Source: Saccoglossus kowalevskii (taxonomy: Eukaryota > Hemichordata > Enteropneusta > Harrimaniidae). From it: a DNA stretch of 64,000 bases. Where the stretch lies: the NCBI RefSeq assembly GCF_000003605.2, contig NW_003157957.1, positions 1 through 64,000 on the forward strand, in the 5' to 3' direction. A model generated the notes under the pieces. That model did not search any database. It had not been told where the DNA came from and saw only the letters and a list, made by a program, of their open reading frames with translations. Within the stretch, counting starts at the first letter, position 1; each line of letters opens with the position of its first letter. Below are positions 1 to 12,200 of the stretch, piece after piece. A program made the translations under genes and the position numbers.

Positions 1-270
1 CTGGGGCTGTTATCTCATTACATTTGATAATACAGATCATGAGTGGTCAGACTAGATGTAACCTGGGACTGTTATCTCATGACATTTGGTAATACAGATC
101 ATGAGTAGTCAGACTAGATGTAACATGGGGCTGTTACCTCATGACATTTGATAATACAGATCATGAGTGGTCATACTAGATGTAACATGGGGCTGTTATC
201 TGATGACATTTGATAATACAGATCATGAGTGGTCAGACGGGATGTAACATGAGGCTGTTATCCCATGACA

Positions 271-290
271 TTTGATCATGAGTGGTCAGA
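271..290 (+). repeat. 53-bp monomer with a 9-bp internal deletion
   Basis: TTTGATCATGAG replaces the normal run in which nine further bases separate GAT from CATGAG. The lost segment lies between two GAT triplets, fitting a slippage deletion. The same deletion occurs near 14,460, 36,531, 39,497, 58,082 and 61,047. Five share context (TCCCATGAC before, CTAG unit after) and belong to one duplicated lineage. The copy at 39,497 sits in a different setting (before an AACCGGGG unit, where relatives have GATAAAACAG) and may be an independent event. Confidence 0.85.
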
Positions 291-611
291 CTAGATGTAA
301 CCAGGGGCTGTTATCTCATGACATTTGATAATACAGATCATGAGTGGTCAGACTAGATGTAACATGGGGCTGTTATCTCTTGACATTTGATAATACAGAT
401 CATGAGTAGTCAGATGGGATGTAACCTGGGGCTGTTATCTCATGACATTTGATAATACAGATCATGAGTAGTCAGATGGGATGTAACCTGGGACTGTTAT
501 CTCATGACATTTGATAATACAGATCATGAGTAGTCAGATGGGATGTAACCTGGGACTGTTATCTCATGACATTTGATAAAACAGATCATGAATAGTCAGA
601 TGGGATGTAAC

Positions 612-673
612 CTGGGGCTGTTATCTCATGACATTTGATAATACAGATCATGAGTGGTCAGACTAGATGTAAC
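612..673 (+). repeat. reference monomer (62 bp, consensus type)
   Basis: This copy serves as the numbering standard: base 1 is the C of CTGGGGCTG and base 62 the C of GATGTAAC. Composition is A18 C10 G15 T19, about 40% GC, with more G than C on the plus strand and no CpG. Common alternatives are bases 1-2 CT, CA, AT or CG; base 6 G or A; base 15 T or C; bases 45-46 GG, AG or AA; and bases 52-55 CTAG, TGGG, CGGG, CGAG, CAAG, ATAG or AGGG. Combinations recur: AG at 45-46 often goes with TGGG at 52-55, and CA at 1-2 often precedes C at 15. The phase is arbitrary; another start would be equally valid. Confidence 0.95.
625..654. other. overlapping dyads inside each monomer
   Basis: In monomer numbering, CTCATGA (14-20) and TCATGAG (37-43) are exact reverse complements with a 16-base loop, and TTATC (10-14) pairs with GATAA (26-30) across 11 bases. 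The two stems overlap, so one DNA or RNA strand could form only one at a time. TCATGA itself is a palindrome and occurs twice per unit. The frequent T-to-C change at base 15 alters one arm of the first pair. Dyads in satellite monomers have been linked to cruciforms and to binding of dimeric proteins, but nothing here shows which, if any, applies. Confidence 0.7.
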
Positions 674-1660
674 CTGGGGCTGTTATCTCATGACATTTGA
701 TAATACAGATCTTGAGTAGTCAGATGGGATGTAACCTGGGACTGTTATCTCATGACATTTGATAATATAGATCATGAGTAGTCAGATGGGATGTAACCTG
801 GGGCTGTTATCTCATGACATTTGATAATACAGATCATGAGTGGTCAGAATAGATGTAACCAGGGGCTGTTATCCCATGACATTTGATAATACAGATCATG
901 AGTAGTCAGACTAGATGTAACCTGGGGCTGTTATCTCATGATATTTGATAATAAAGATCATGAGTGGTCAGATGGGATGTAACCTGGGGCTGTTATCTCA
1001 TGACATTTGATAATACAGATCATGAGTGGTCATACTAGATGTAACATGGGGCTGTTATCTCATGACATTTAATAATACAGATCATGAGTGGTCAGACGGG
1101 ATGTAACATGGGGCTGTTATCCCATGACATTTGATAATACAGATCATGAGTGGTCAGACTAGATGTAACCAGGGGCTGTTATCTCATGACTTTTGATAAT
1201 ACAGATCATGAGTAGTCAGACTAGATGTAACATGGGGTTGTTATCTCATGACATTTGATAATACAGATCATGAGTAGTCAGATGGGATGTAACCTGGGGC
1301 TGTTATCTCATGACATTTGATAATACAGATCATGAGTAGTCAGATGGGATGTAACCTGGGACTGTTATCTTATGACATTTGATAATACAGATCATGAGTA
1401 GTTAGATGGGATGTAACCTGGGGCTGTTATCTCATGACATTTGATAATACAGATCATGAGTGGTCAGACTAGATATAACCTGGGGCTGCTATCTCATGAC
1501 ATTTGATAATACAAATCATGAGTGGTCAGACTAGATGTAACATGGGCTGTTATCTCATGACATTTGATAATACAGATCATGAGTAGTCAGATGGGATGTA
1601 ACCTGGGGCTGTTATCTCATGACATTTGATAATACAGATCTTGAGTAATCAGATGGGATG

Positions 1661-1668
1661 TACCGGTA
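1661..1668. repeat. 6-bp insertion forming TACCGGTA palindrome
   Basis: The unit reads GATGTACCGGTAAACTGGG where the uninserted relative reads GATGTAAACTGGG (for example near 38,664, 49,505, 62,376 and 63,429, all after the same GATCTTGAGTAATCAG context). The six added bases create a perfect 8-bp palindrome and two of the few CpG-containing sites in this lineage. The change recurs at 2,658 and 32,342, so it predates those block duplications. Confidence 0.9.
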
Positions 1669-2429
1669 AACTGGGACTGTTATCTCATGACATTTGATAA
1701 TACAGATCATGAGTAGTCAGATGGGATGTAACCTGGGGCTGTTATCTCATGACATTTGATAATACAGATCATGAGTGGTCAGATGGGATGTAACCTGGGG
1801 CTGTTATCTCATGACATTTGATAATACAGATCATGAGTGGTCAGACTAGATGTAACCAGGGGCTGTTATCCCATGACATTTGATAATACAGATCATGAGT
1901 AGTCAGACTAGATGTAACCTGGGGCTGTTATCTCATGATATTTGATAATAAAGATCATGAGTGGTCAGATGGGATGTAACCTGGGGCTGTTATCTCATGA
2001 CATTTGATAATACAGATCATGAGTGGTCATACTAGATGTAACATGGGGCTGTTATCTCATGACATTTAATAATACAGATCATGAGTGGTCAGACGGGATG
2101 TAACATGGGGCTGTTATCCCATGACATTTGATAATACAGATCATGAGTGGTCAGACTAGATGTAACCAGGGGCTGTTATCTCATGACTTTTGATAATACA
2201 GATCATGAGTAGTCAGACTAGATGTAACATGGGGTTGTTATCTCATGACATTTGATAATACAGATCATGAGTAGTCAGATGGGATGTAACCTGGGGCTGT
2301 TATCTCATGACATTTGATAATACAGATCATGAGTAGTCAGATGGGATGTAACCTGGGACTGTTATCTCATGACATTTGATAATACAGATCATGAGTAGTT
2401 AGATGGGATGTAACCTGGGGCTGTTATCT

Positions 2430-3600
2430 CATGACATTTGATAATACAGATCATGAGTGGTCAGACTAGATATAACCTGGGGCTGTTATCTCATGACATT
2501 TGATAATACAAATCATGAGTGGTCAGACTAGATGTAACATGGGCTGTTATCTCATGACATTTGATAATACAGATCATGAGTAGTCAGATGGGATGTAACC
2601 TGGGGCTGTTATCTCATGACATTTGATAATACAGATCTTGAGTAATCAGATGGGATGTACCGGTAAACTGGGACTGTTATCTCATGACATTTGATAATAC
2701 AGATCATGAGTAGTCAGATGGGATGTAACCTGGGGCTGTTATCTCATGACATTTGATAATACAGATCATGAGTGGTCAGATGGGATGTAACATGGGGCTG
2801 TTATCTCATGACATTTGATAATACAGATCATGAGTGGTCAGACTAGATGTAACCAGGGGCTGTTATCCCATGACATTTGATAATACAGATCATGAGTAGT
2901 CAGACTAGATGTAACCTGGGGCTGTTATCTCATGATATTTGATAATACAGATCATGAGTGGTCAGATGGGATGTAACATGGGGCTGTTATCCCATGACAT
3001 TTGATAATACAGATCATGAGTGGTCAGACTAGATATAACCTGGGGCTGTTATCTCATGACATTTGATAATACAAATCATGAGTGGTCAGACTAGATGTAA
3101 CATGGGCTGTTATCTCATGACATTTGATAATACAGATCATGAGTAGTTAGATGGGATGTAACCTGGGGCTGTTATCTCATGACATTTGATAATACAGATC
3201 TTGAGTAATCAGATGGGATGTAACCTGGGACTGTTATCTCATGACATTTGATAATACAGATCATGAGTAGTCCGATGGGATGTAACCTGGGGCTGTTATC
3301 TCATGACATTTGATAATACAGATCATGAGTGGTCAGATGGGATGTAACCTGGGGTTGTTATCTCATGACATTTGATAATACAGATCATGAGTGGTCAGAC
3401 TAGATGTAACCAGGGGCTGTTATCCCATGACATTTGATAATACAGATCATGAGTAGTCAGACTAGATGTAACCTGGGGCTGTTATCTCATGATATTCGAT
3501 AATACAGATCATGAGTGGTCAGATGGGATGTAACCTGGGGCTGTTATCTCATGACATTTGATAATACAGATCATGAGTGGTCAGATGGGATGTAACCTGG
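2430..3600 (+). repeat. block shared with 51,196-52,360
   Basis: Rare tags keep the same spacing at both places: TCCGATGGG (3,271 and 52,031) and GATATTCGAT (3,491 and 52,251), offset 48,760. To the left the offset becomes 48,766 because this copy has the 6-bp TACCGGTA insertion at 2,658 while the other reads GTAAACTGGG near 51,424. The pair therefore shows the insertion arose after the two lineages separated. GATATTCGAT is also present at 63,700. Confidence 0.87.
2658..2665. repeat. second TACCGGTA insertion copy
   Basis: This is the 997-bp tandem duplicate of the 1,661 insertion, in the same GATCTTGAG/AATCAG monomer and followed by the same GGGACTG unit. Confidence 0.9.
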
Positions 3601-3874
3601 GGCTGTTATCTCATGACATTTGATAATACAGATCATGAGTGGTCAGACTAGATGTAACCTGGGGCTGTTATCTCATGACATTTGATAATACAGATCTTGA
3701 GTAGTCAGATGGGATGTAACCTGGGACTGTTATCTCATGACATTTGATAATACAGATCATGAGTAGTCAGATGGGATGTAACCTGGGGCTGTTATCTCAT
3801 GACATTTGATAATACAGATCATGAGTGTCAAGATGGGATGTAACCTGGGACTGTATCCCATGACATTTGATAAT

Positions 3875-4450
3875 ACAGATCATGAGTGTCAAATGGGATG
3901 TAACCTGGGGCTGTTATCTCATGACATTTGATAAAACAGATCATGAGTGGTCAGACTAGATTTAACCGGGGACTGTTATCTCATGACATTTGATAATACA
4001 GATCATGAGTAGTCAGACTAGATGTAACATGGGGCTGTTATCTCATGACATTTGATAATACAGATCATGAGTGGTCAGAAGGGATGTAACATGGGGCTGT
4101 TATCCCATGACATTTGATAATACAGATCATGAGTGGTCAGATGGGATGTAACATGGGGCTGTTATCTCATGACATTTGATAATACAGATCATGAGTGGTC
4201 AGACTAGATGTAACCAGGGGCTGTTATCTCATGACATTTGATAATACAGATCATGAGTAGTCAGATGGGATGTAACCTGGGACTGTTATCTCATGACATT
4301 TGATAATAAAGATCATGAGTAGTCAGATGGGATGTAACCTGGGACTGTTATCTCATGACATTTGATAATACAGATCATGAGTAGTCAGATGGGATGTAAC
4401 CTGGGGTTGTTATCTCATGACATTTGATAATACAGATCATGAGTGGTCAG
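3875..4450 (+). repeat. block shared with 31,012-31,590
   Basis: A TCAAATGGG unit, a GATAAAACAG unit, the tag TTTAACCGGG (3,961 and 31,098), a CAGAAGGG unit, a GATAATAAAGATC unit and a GGGGTTGTT unit follow in the same order, offset 27,137. The first unit here (GAGTGTCAAATGGG) lacks a base compared with its partner. The second copy has two added bases at its GGGGTTGTT unit near 31,540. Confidence 0.85.
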
Positions 4451-4689
4451 ACTAGATGTAACCTGGGGCTGTTATCTCATGACATTTGATAATACAAATC
4501 ATGAGTGGTCAGACTAGATGTAACATGGGGCTGTTATCTCATGACATTTGATAATACAGATCATGAGTAGTCAGATGGGATGTAACCTGGGGCTGTTATC
4601 TCATGACATTTGATAATACAGATCATGAGTAGTCAGATGGGATGTAACCTGGGACTGTTATCTCATGACATTTGATAATACAGATCATG

Positions 4690-5060
4690 AGTGGTCAGAT
4701 GGGATGTAACCAGGGACTGTTATATCATGGCATTTGATAATACAGATCATGAGTAGTCAGATGGGATGTAACCTGGGGTTGTTATCTCATGACATTTGAT
4801 AAAACAGATCATGAGTGGTCAGACTAGATGTAACATGGGGCTGTTATCTCATGCATTTGATAATACAGATCATGAGTAATCAGATGGGATGTAACCTGGG
4901 GCTGTTATCCATTGACATTTGATAATACAGATCATGAGTAGTCAGATGGGATGTAACCTGGGGCTGTTATCTCATGACATTTGGTAATACAAATCATGAG
5001 TGGTCAGGCTAGATGTAACATGGGGCTGTTATCTCATTACATTTGATAATACAGATCATG
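4690..5060 (+). repeat. block with relatives at 28.4, 29.4 and 30.5 kb
   Basis: The ordered tags CCAGGGACTG with CATGGCATTT, a GATAAAACAG unit, a 60-bp ATGCATTT unit, TCCATTGACA (4,908) and a TTTGGTAATACAAATC unit recur in the 28-31 kb region (TCCATTGACA at 28,639, 29,691 and 30,806). The distant copies carry one extra monomer (CTGTTACCTC) between the first two tags, so the offset steps from 23,669 to 23,731. This locus appears to be the unamplified form. Confidence 0.82.
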
Positions 5061-5513
5061 AGTAGTCAGATGGGATGTAACCTGGGGCTGTTATCTCATG
5101 ACATTTGATAATACAAATCATGAGTGGTCAGACTAGATGTAACATGGGGCTGTTATCTCATGACATTTGATAATACAGATCATGAGTAGTCAGACGAGAT
5201 GTAACATGGGGCTGTTATCTCATGACATTTGATAATACAGATCATGAGTAATCATATGGGATGTAACCTGGGGCTGTTATCTCATGACATTTGATAATAC
5301 AGATCATGAGTAATCATATGGGATGTAACCTGGGGCTGTTATCTCATGACATTTGATAATACAGATCATGAGTAGTCAGATGGGATGTAACCTGGGGCTG
5401 TTATCTCATGACATTTGATAATACAGATCATGAGTGGTCAGACTAGATGTAACCAGGGGCTGTTATCCCATGACATTTGATAATACAGATCATGAGTAGT
5501 CAGATGGGATGTA

Positions 5514-5825
5514 ACCTGGGGCTGTTATCTCATGACATTTGATAATACAGATCATGAGTAGTCAGATGGGATGTAACCAGGGGCTGTTATCTCATGACAT
5601 TTTGATAATACAGATCACGAGTGGTCAGACGAGATGTAACCTGGGGCTGTTATCTCATGATATTTGATAATACAGATCATGAGTAATCAGATGGGATGTA
5701 ACCTGGGGCTGTTATCTCATGACATTTAATAATACAGATCATGAGTGGTCAGACAAGATGTAACCTGGGACTGTTATCTCATGATATTTGATAATACAGA
5801 TCATGAGTAGTCAGATGGGATGTAA
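5514..5825 (+). repeat. single 5-monomer unit, parent form of the 41.7 kb trimer
   Basis: The order is an AG/TGGG unit, a CA unit with CATTTTGAT (63 bp) and CACGAG, a CGAG unit with GATATTT, an AATCAG unit with TTTAATAAT, and a CAAG/GGGACTG unit with GATATTT. It occurs once here and three times in tandem at 41,697-42,629. Flanks on the right (GATAAAACAG at 5,976 and at 42,779) match with an offset 622 bp larger than the left side (TTTTGATAAT at 5,600 and 41,781), which is exactly two added 311-bp units. Confidence 0.85.
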
Positions 5826-6399
5826 CCTGGGACTGTTATCTCATGACATTTGATAATACAGATCATGAGTAGTCAGATGGGATGTAACCTGGGGCTGTTA
5901 TCTCATGACATTTGATAATACAGATCATGAGTAGTCAGATGGGATGTAACCTGGGACTGTTATCTCATGACATTTGATAAAACAGATCATGAATAGTCAG
6001 ATGGGATGTTAACCTGGGGCTGTTATCTCATGACATTTGATAATACAGATCATGAGTGGTCAGACTAGATGTAACCTGGGGCTGTTATCTCATGACATTT
6101 GATAATACAGATCTTGAGTAGTCAGATGGGATGTAACATGGGACTGTTATCTCATGACATTTGATAATACAGATCATGAGTAGTCAGATGGGATGTAACC
6201 TGGGGCTGTTATCTCATGACATTTGATAATACAGATCATGAGTGGTCAGATGGGATGTAACCTGGGGCTGTTATCTCATGACATTTGATAATACAGATCA
6301 TGAGTGGTCAGACTAGATGTAACCAGGGGCTGTTATCCCATGACATTTGATAATACAGATCATGAGTAGTCAGACTAGATGTAACCTGGTGCTGTTATC

Positions 6400-7600
6400 T
6401 CATGATATTTGATAATACAGATCATGAGCGGTCAGATGGGATGTAACCTGGGACTGTTATCTCATGACATTTGATAATACAGATCATGAGTAATCAGATG
6501 GGATGTAACCTGGGGCTGTTATCTCATGACATTTAATAATACAGATCATGAGTGGTCAGACAAGATGTAACCTGGGACTGTTATCTAATGATATTTGATA
6601 ATACAGATCATGAGTAATCAGACGAGATGTAACCAGGGGCTGTTATCCCATGACATTTGATAATACAGATCATGAGTGGTCAGATGGGATGTAACCTGGG
6701 GCTGTTATCTCATGACATTTGATAATACAGATCATGAGTAGTCAGATGGGATGTAACCCGGGGCTGATATCCCATGACATTTGATAATACAGATCATGAG
6801 TAGTCAGACTAGATGTAACCTGGGGCTGTTATCTCATGATATTTGATATTACAGATCATGAGTGGTCAGATGGGATGTAACCTGGGGCTGTTATCTCATG
6901 ACATTTGATAATACAGATCATGAGTGGTCAGATGGGGTGTAACCTGGGACTGTTATCTCATGACATTTGATAATACAGATCATGAGTAGTCAGATGGGAT
7001 GTAACCTGACGCTGTTATCTCATGACATTTGATAATACAGATCATGAGTGGTCAGACTAGATGTCACCTGGGGCTGTTATCTCATGACATTTGATAATAC
7101 AGATCATGAGTGGTCAGACTAGATGTAACATGGGGCTGTTATCTCATGACATTTGATAATACAGATCATGAGTAGTCAGATGGGATGTAACCTGGGGCTG
7201 TTATCTCATGACATTTGATAATACAGATCATGAGTAGTCAGATGGGATGTAACCTGGGACTGTTATCTCATGACATTTGATAAAACAGATCATGAATAGT
7301 CAGATGGGATGTAACCTGGGGCTGTTATCTCATGACATTTGATAATACAGATCATGAGTGGTCAGACTAGATGTAACCTGGGACTGTTATCTCATGACAT
7401 TTGATAATACAGATCATGAGTAGTCAGATGGGATGTAACCTGAGGCTGTTATCTCATGACATTTGATAATACAGATCATGAGTGGTCAGACTAGATGTCA
7501 CCTGGGGCTGTTATCTCATGACATTTGATAATATAGATCATGAGAGGTTAGACTAGATGTAACCAGGGGCTGTTATCCCATGACATTTGATAATACAGAT
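6400..7600 (+). repeat. cassette marked by GATATTACAG and CCTGACGCTG
   Basis: The tags GATATTACAG (6,845) and CCTGACGCTG (7,005), 160 bp apart, head a cassette that recurs at the same 160-bp spacing at 11,121/11,281, 23,503/23,663, 44,581/44,741 and (159 bp) 45,759/45,918; a partial copy has CCTGACGCTG at 43,379. Following monomers include a GTCACC unit and CACGAG units. Six appearances in 40 kb make it one of the more widely copied blocks of the window. Confidence 0.85.
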
Positions 7601-8594
7601 CATGAGTAGTCAGATGGGATGCAACCTGGGGCTGTTATCTCATGACATTTGATAATACAGATCATGAGTAGTCAGATGGGATGCAACCTGGGGCTGTTAT
7701 CTCATGACATTTGATAATACAGATCATGAGTAATCAGATGGGATGTAACCAGGGGCTGTTATCTCATGACATTTTGATAATACAGATCATGAGTGGTCAG
7801 ACGAGATGTAACCTGGGGCTGTTATCTCATGATATTTGATAATACAGATCATGAGTAATCAGATGGGATGTAACCTGGGGCTGTTATCTCATGACATTTA
7901 ATAATACAGATCATGAGTGGTCAGACAAGATGTAACCTGGGACTGTTATCTCATGATATTTGATAATACAGATCATGAGTAATCAGACGAGATGTAACCA
8001 GGGGCGTTATCCCATGACATTTGATAATACAGATCATGAGTGGTCAGATGGGATGTAACCTGGGGCTGTTATCTCATGACATTTGATAATACAGATCATG
8101 AGTAGTCAGATGGGATGTAACCTGGGGCTGATATCCCATGACATTTGATAATACAGATCATGAGTGGTCAGATGGGATGTATCCTGGGGCTGTTATCCCA
8201 TGACATTTGATAATACAGATCATGAGTAGTCAGATGGGATGTAACCTGGGGCTGTTATCTCATGACATTTGATAATACAGATCATGAGTAGTCAGATGGG
8301 ATGTAACCTGGGGCTGTTATCTCATGACATTTGATAATACAGATCATGAGTGGTCAGATGGGATGTAACCTGGGGCTGTTATCCCATGATATTTGATAAT
8401 ACAGATCATGAGTAGTCAAATGGGATGTAACCTGGGGCTGTTGTCTCATTACATTTGATAATACAGATCATGAGTGGTCAGACTAGATGTAACATGGGGC
8501 TGTTATCTCATGCATTTGATAATACAGATCATGAGTAATCAGATGGGATGTAACCTGGGGTTGTTATCCGATGACATTTGATAATACAGATCAT

Positions 8595-9300
8595 GAGTGG
8601 TCAAATGGGATGTAACCTGGGGCTGTTATCTCATGACATTTGATAAAACAGATCATGAGTGGTCAGACTAGATGTAACCGGGGACTGTTATCTCATGACA
8701 TTTGATAATACAGATCATGAGTAGTCAGACTAGATGTAACATGGGGCTGTTATCTCATGACATTTGATAATACAGATCATGAGTAATCAGATGGGATGTA
8801 ACCTGGGCCTGTTATCCCATGACATTTGATAATACAGATCATGAGTGGTCAGACTAGATGTAACATGGGGCTGTTATCTCATGACATTTGATAATACAGA
8901 TCATGAGTAGTCAGATGGGATGTAACCTGGGGCTGTTATCTCATGACATTTGATAATACAGATCATGAGTAGTCAGATGGGATGTAACCTGGGACTGTTA
9001 TCTCATGACATTTGATAATACAGATCATGAGTAGTCAGACTAGATGTAACATGGGACTGTTATCTCATGACATTTGATAATACAGATCATGAGTAGTCAG
9101 ACTAGATGTAACATGGGGCTGTTATCTAATGACATTTGATAATACAGATCATGAGTGGTCAGACTAGATGTAACATGGGGCTGTTATCTCATGACATTTG
9201 ATAATACAGATCATGAGTAGTCAGATGGGATGTAACCTGGGGCTGTTATCTCATGACATTTGATAATACAGATCATGAGTGGTCAGACTAGATGTCACTT
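8595..9300 (+). repeat. block shared with 24.6-25.2 and 48.0-48.7 kb
   Basis: TCAAATGGGA followed exactly 200 bp later by ACCTGGGCCT recurs three times: 8,601/8,801, 24,641/24,841 and 48,010/48,210 (offsets 16,040 and 23,369). Between them lie a GATAAAACAG unit, an AACCGGGGAC unit and an AATCAG unit in the same order. The run before it (7.9-8.6 kb) resembles 47.2-48.0 kb but the latter has about three extra monomers from a local 248-bp duplication. Confidence 0.84.
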
Positions 9301-10159
9301 GGGGCTGTTATCTCATGACATTTTGATAATACAGATCATGAGTGGTCAGACGAGATGTAACCTGGGGCTGTTATCTCATGACATTTGATAATACAGATCA
9401 TGAGTAGTCAGATGGGATGTAACCAGGGGCTGTTATCTCATGACATTTGATAATACAGATCATGAGTAGTCAGATGGGATGTAACCTGGGGCTGTTAACT
9501 CATGACATTTGATAATACAGATCATGAGTGGTCAGATGAGATGTAACCTGGGGCTGTTATCCCATGACATTTGATAATACAGATCATGAGTGGTCAGACT
9601 AGATGTAACATGGGGCTGTTATCTCATGCATTTGATAATACAGATCATGAGTAATCAGATGGGATGTAACCTGGGACTGTTATCTCATGACATTTGGTAA
9701 TGCAGATCATGAGTAGTCAGACTAGATGTAACATGGGGCTGTTACCTCATGACATTTGATAATACAGATCATGAGTGGTCATACTAGATGTAACATGGGG
9801 CTGTTATCTCATGACATTTGATAATACAGATCATGAGTGGTCAGACGGGATGTAACATGGAGCTGTTATCCCATGACATTTGATAATACAGATCATGAGT
9901 GGTCAGACTAGATGTAACCAGGGGCTGTTATCTCATGACATTTGATAATACAGATCATGAGTGGTCAGACTAGATGTAACATGGGACTGTTATCTCATGA
10001 CATTTGATAAAACAGATCATAAATAGTCAGATGGGATGTAACCTGGGGCTGTTATCTCATGATATTTGATAATACAGATCATGAGTGGTCAGACTAGATG
10101 TAACATGGGGCTGTTATTTCATGACATTTGATAATACAGATCATGAGTGGTCAGATGGG

Positions 10160-11000
10160 ATGTAACCTGGGGCTGTTATCTCATGACATTTGATAATACA
10201 GATCATGAGTAGTCAGATGGGAAGTAACCTGGGGCTGATATCCCATGACATTTGATAATACAGATAATGAGTGGTCAGATGGGATGTATCCTGGGGTTGT
10301 TATCTCATGACATTTGATAATACAGATCATGAGTAGTCAGATGGGATGTAACCAGGGGCTGTTATCTCATGACATTTGATAATACAGATCATGAGTAGTC
10401 AGATGGGATGTAACCTGGGGCTGTTATCTCATGACATTTGATAATACAGATCATGAGTGGTCAGATGGGATGTAACCTGGGGCTGTTATCTCATTACATT
10501 TGATAATACAGATCATGAGTGGTCAGACTAGATGTAACATGGGGCTGTTATCTCATGCATTTGATAATACAGATCATGAGTAATCAGATGGAATGTAACC
10601 TGGGACTGTTATCTCATGACATTTGGTAATACAGATCATGAGTAGTCAGACTAGATGTAACATGGGGCTGTTACCTCATGACATTTGATAATACAGATCA
10701 TGAGTGGTCATACTAGATGTAACATGGGGCTGTTATCTCATGACATTTGATAATACAGATCATGAGTGGTCAGACGGGATGTAACATGGGGCTGTTATCC
10801 CATGACATTTGATAATACAGATCATGAGTGGTCAGACTAGATGTAACCAGGGGCTGTTATCTCATGACATTTGATAATACAGATCATGAGTGGTCAGACT
10901 AGATGTAACATGGGGCTGTTATCTCATGACATTTGATAATACAGATCATGAGTAGTCAGATGGGATGTAACCTGGGGCTGTTATCTCATGACATTTGATA
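10160..11000 (+). repeat. block shared with 53.9-54.7 kb
   Basis: The tag GGAAGTAACC followed by GGGGCTGATATCCC occurs at 10,220 and 53,901 (offset 43,681). The GAATGTAACC unit followed by TTTGGTAAT occurs at 10,591 and 54,334 (offset 43,743), so the two runs differ by one monomer. CATACTAG and CTGTTACCTC units follow in both. The unit at 10,261 reads CAGATAATGAG, a private change. Confidence 0.8.
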
Positions 11001-12200
11001 ATACAGATCATGAGTAGTCAGATGGGATGTAGCCCGGGGCTGATATCCCATGAGATTTGATAATACAGATCATGAGTAGTCAGACTAGATGTAACCTGGG
11101 GCTGTTATCTCATGATATTTGATATTACAGATCATGAGTGGTCAGATGGGATGTAACCTGGGGCTGTTATCTCATGACATTTGATAATACAGATCATGAG
11201 TGGTCAGATGGGAAGTAACCTGGGACTGTTATCTCATGACATTTGATAATACAGATCATGAGTAGTCAGATGGGATGTAACCTGACGCTGTTATCTCATG
11301 ACATTTGATAATACAGATCATGAGTGGTCAGACTAGATGTCACCTGGGGCTGTTATCTCATGACATTTGATAATACAGATCACGAGTGGTCAGACTAGAT
11401 GTAACCAGGGGCTGTTATCCCATGACATTTGATAATACAGATCATGAGTAGTCAGATGGGATGTAACCTGGGACTGTTATCTCATGACATTTGATAATAC
11501 AGATCATGAGTGGTCAGACGAGATGTCACCTGGGGCTGTTATCTCATGACATTTTGATAATACAGATCATGAGTGGTCAGACGGGATGTAACATGGGGCT
11601 GTTATCCCATGACATTTGATAATACAGATCATGAGTGGTCAGACTAGATGTAACCAGGGGCTGTTATCTCATGACATTTGATAATACAGATCATGAGTGG
11701 TCAGACTAGATGTAACATGGGGCTGTTATCTCATGACATTTGATAATACAGATCATGAGTAGTCAGATGGGATGTAACCTGGGGCTGTTATCTCATGACA
11801 TTTGATAATACAGATCATGAGTAGTCAGATGGGATGTAACCTGGGACTGTTATCTCATGACATTTGATAAAACAGATCATGAATAGTCAGATGGGATGTA
11901 ACCTGGGGCTGTTATCTCATGACATTTGATAATACAGATCATGAGTGGTCAGACTAGATGTAACCTGGGGCTGTTATCTCATGACATTTGATAATACAGA
12001 TCATGAGTAGTCAGATGGGATGTAACCTGAGGCTGTTATCTCATGACATTTGATAATACAGATCATGAGTGGTCAGACTAGATGTCACCTGGGGCTGTTA
12101 TCTCATGACATTTGATAATATAGATCATGAGAGGTCAGACTAGATGTAACCAGGGGCTGTTATCCCATGACATTTGATAATACAGATCATGAGTATCAGA
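11000..12200 (+). repeat. block shared with 45.6-46.85 kb
   Basis: Private combinations are common to both: TAGCCCGGGG with CCATGAGATT (11,048 and 45,686) and GGAAGTAACC (11,211 and 45,849), offset 34,638. After a one-base loss at about 45,912 the offset is 34,637, seen at GAGTATCAG (12,191 and 46,828). This is over 1.1 kb of ordered identity across half the window, and closer than either is to the neighbouring cassette at 44.5 kb at these diagnostic bases. Confidence 0.87.

Larger units (their letters stand above)
1..1123 (+). repeat. long-range block copied at 14,190-15,250
   Basis: The opening run of monomers, with its CTCATTAC unit, a TTTGGTAAT unit, a CTGTTACCTC unit, a CTGATGAC unit and a 53-bp unit at 271, recurs in the same order from 14,190. 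The offset is 14,189 at the start and 14,127 after the monomers around 421-600, because this copy has one extra 62-bp unit there. Shorter related runs begin near 57,812 and 60,777, with partial versions near 21,690 and 36,480. The copies part at about 15,250, where the second copy has a 60-bp unit (ATGCATTT). Confidence 0.85.
780..2775 (+). repeat. tandem duplication, 997-bp (16-monomer) period
   Basis: Two units lie about at 780-1,777 and 1,778-2,775. Tags repeat at exactly 997 bp: AATAAAGATC (951/1,948), GACTTTTGAT (1,188/2,185) and TACCGGTA (1,661/2,658). The length is 16 units of 62 bp plus 5, the net effect of the 6-bp insertion and one-base gaps. Only scattered substitutions separate the copies, for example CAGAATAG against CAGACTAG near 850/1,847 and a TTATG/CTCATG difference near 1,371/2,368. 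Similarity continues weakly to about 2,950. Confidence 0.88.

Noticed and set aside
3820-3900. Loss cluster at GAGTGTCA and CTGTATCCC as a fourth assembly-error site
   Set aside because: Part of it (the TCAAATGGG unit) is a lineage variant seen elsewhere, and gains and losses are mixed, so the case for an error is weak.
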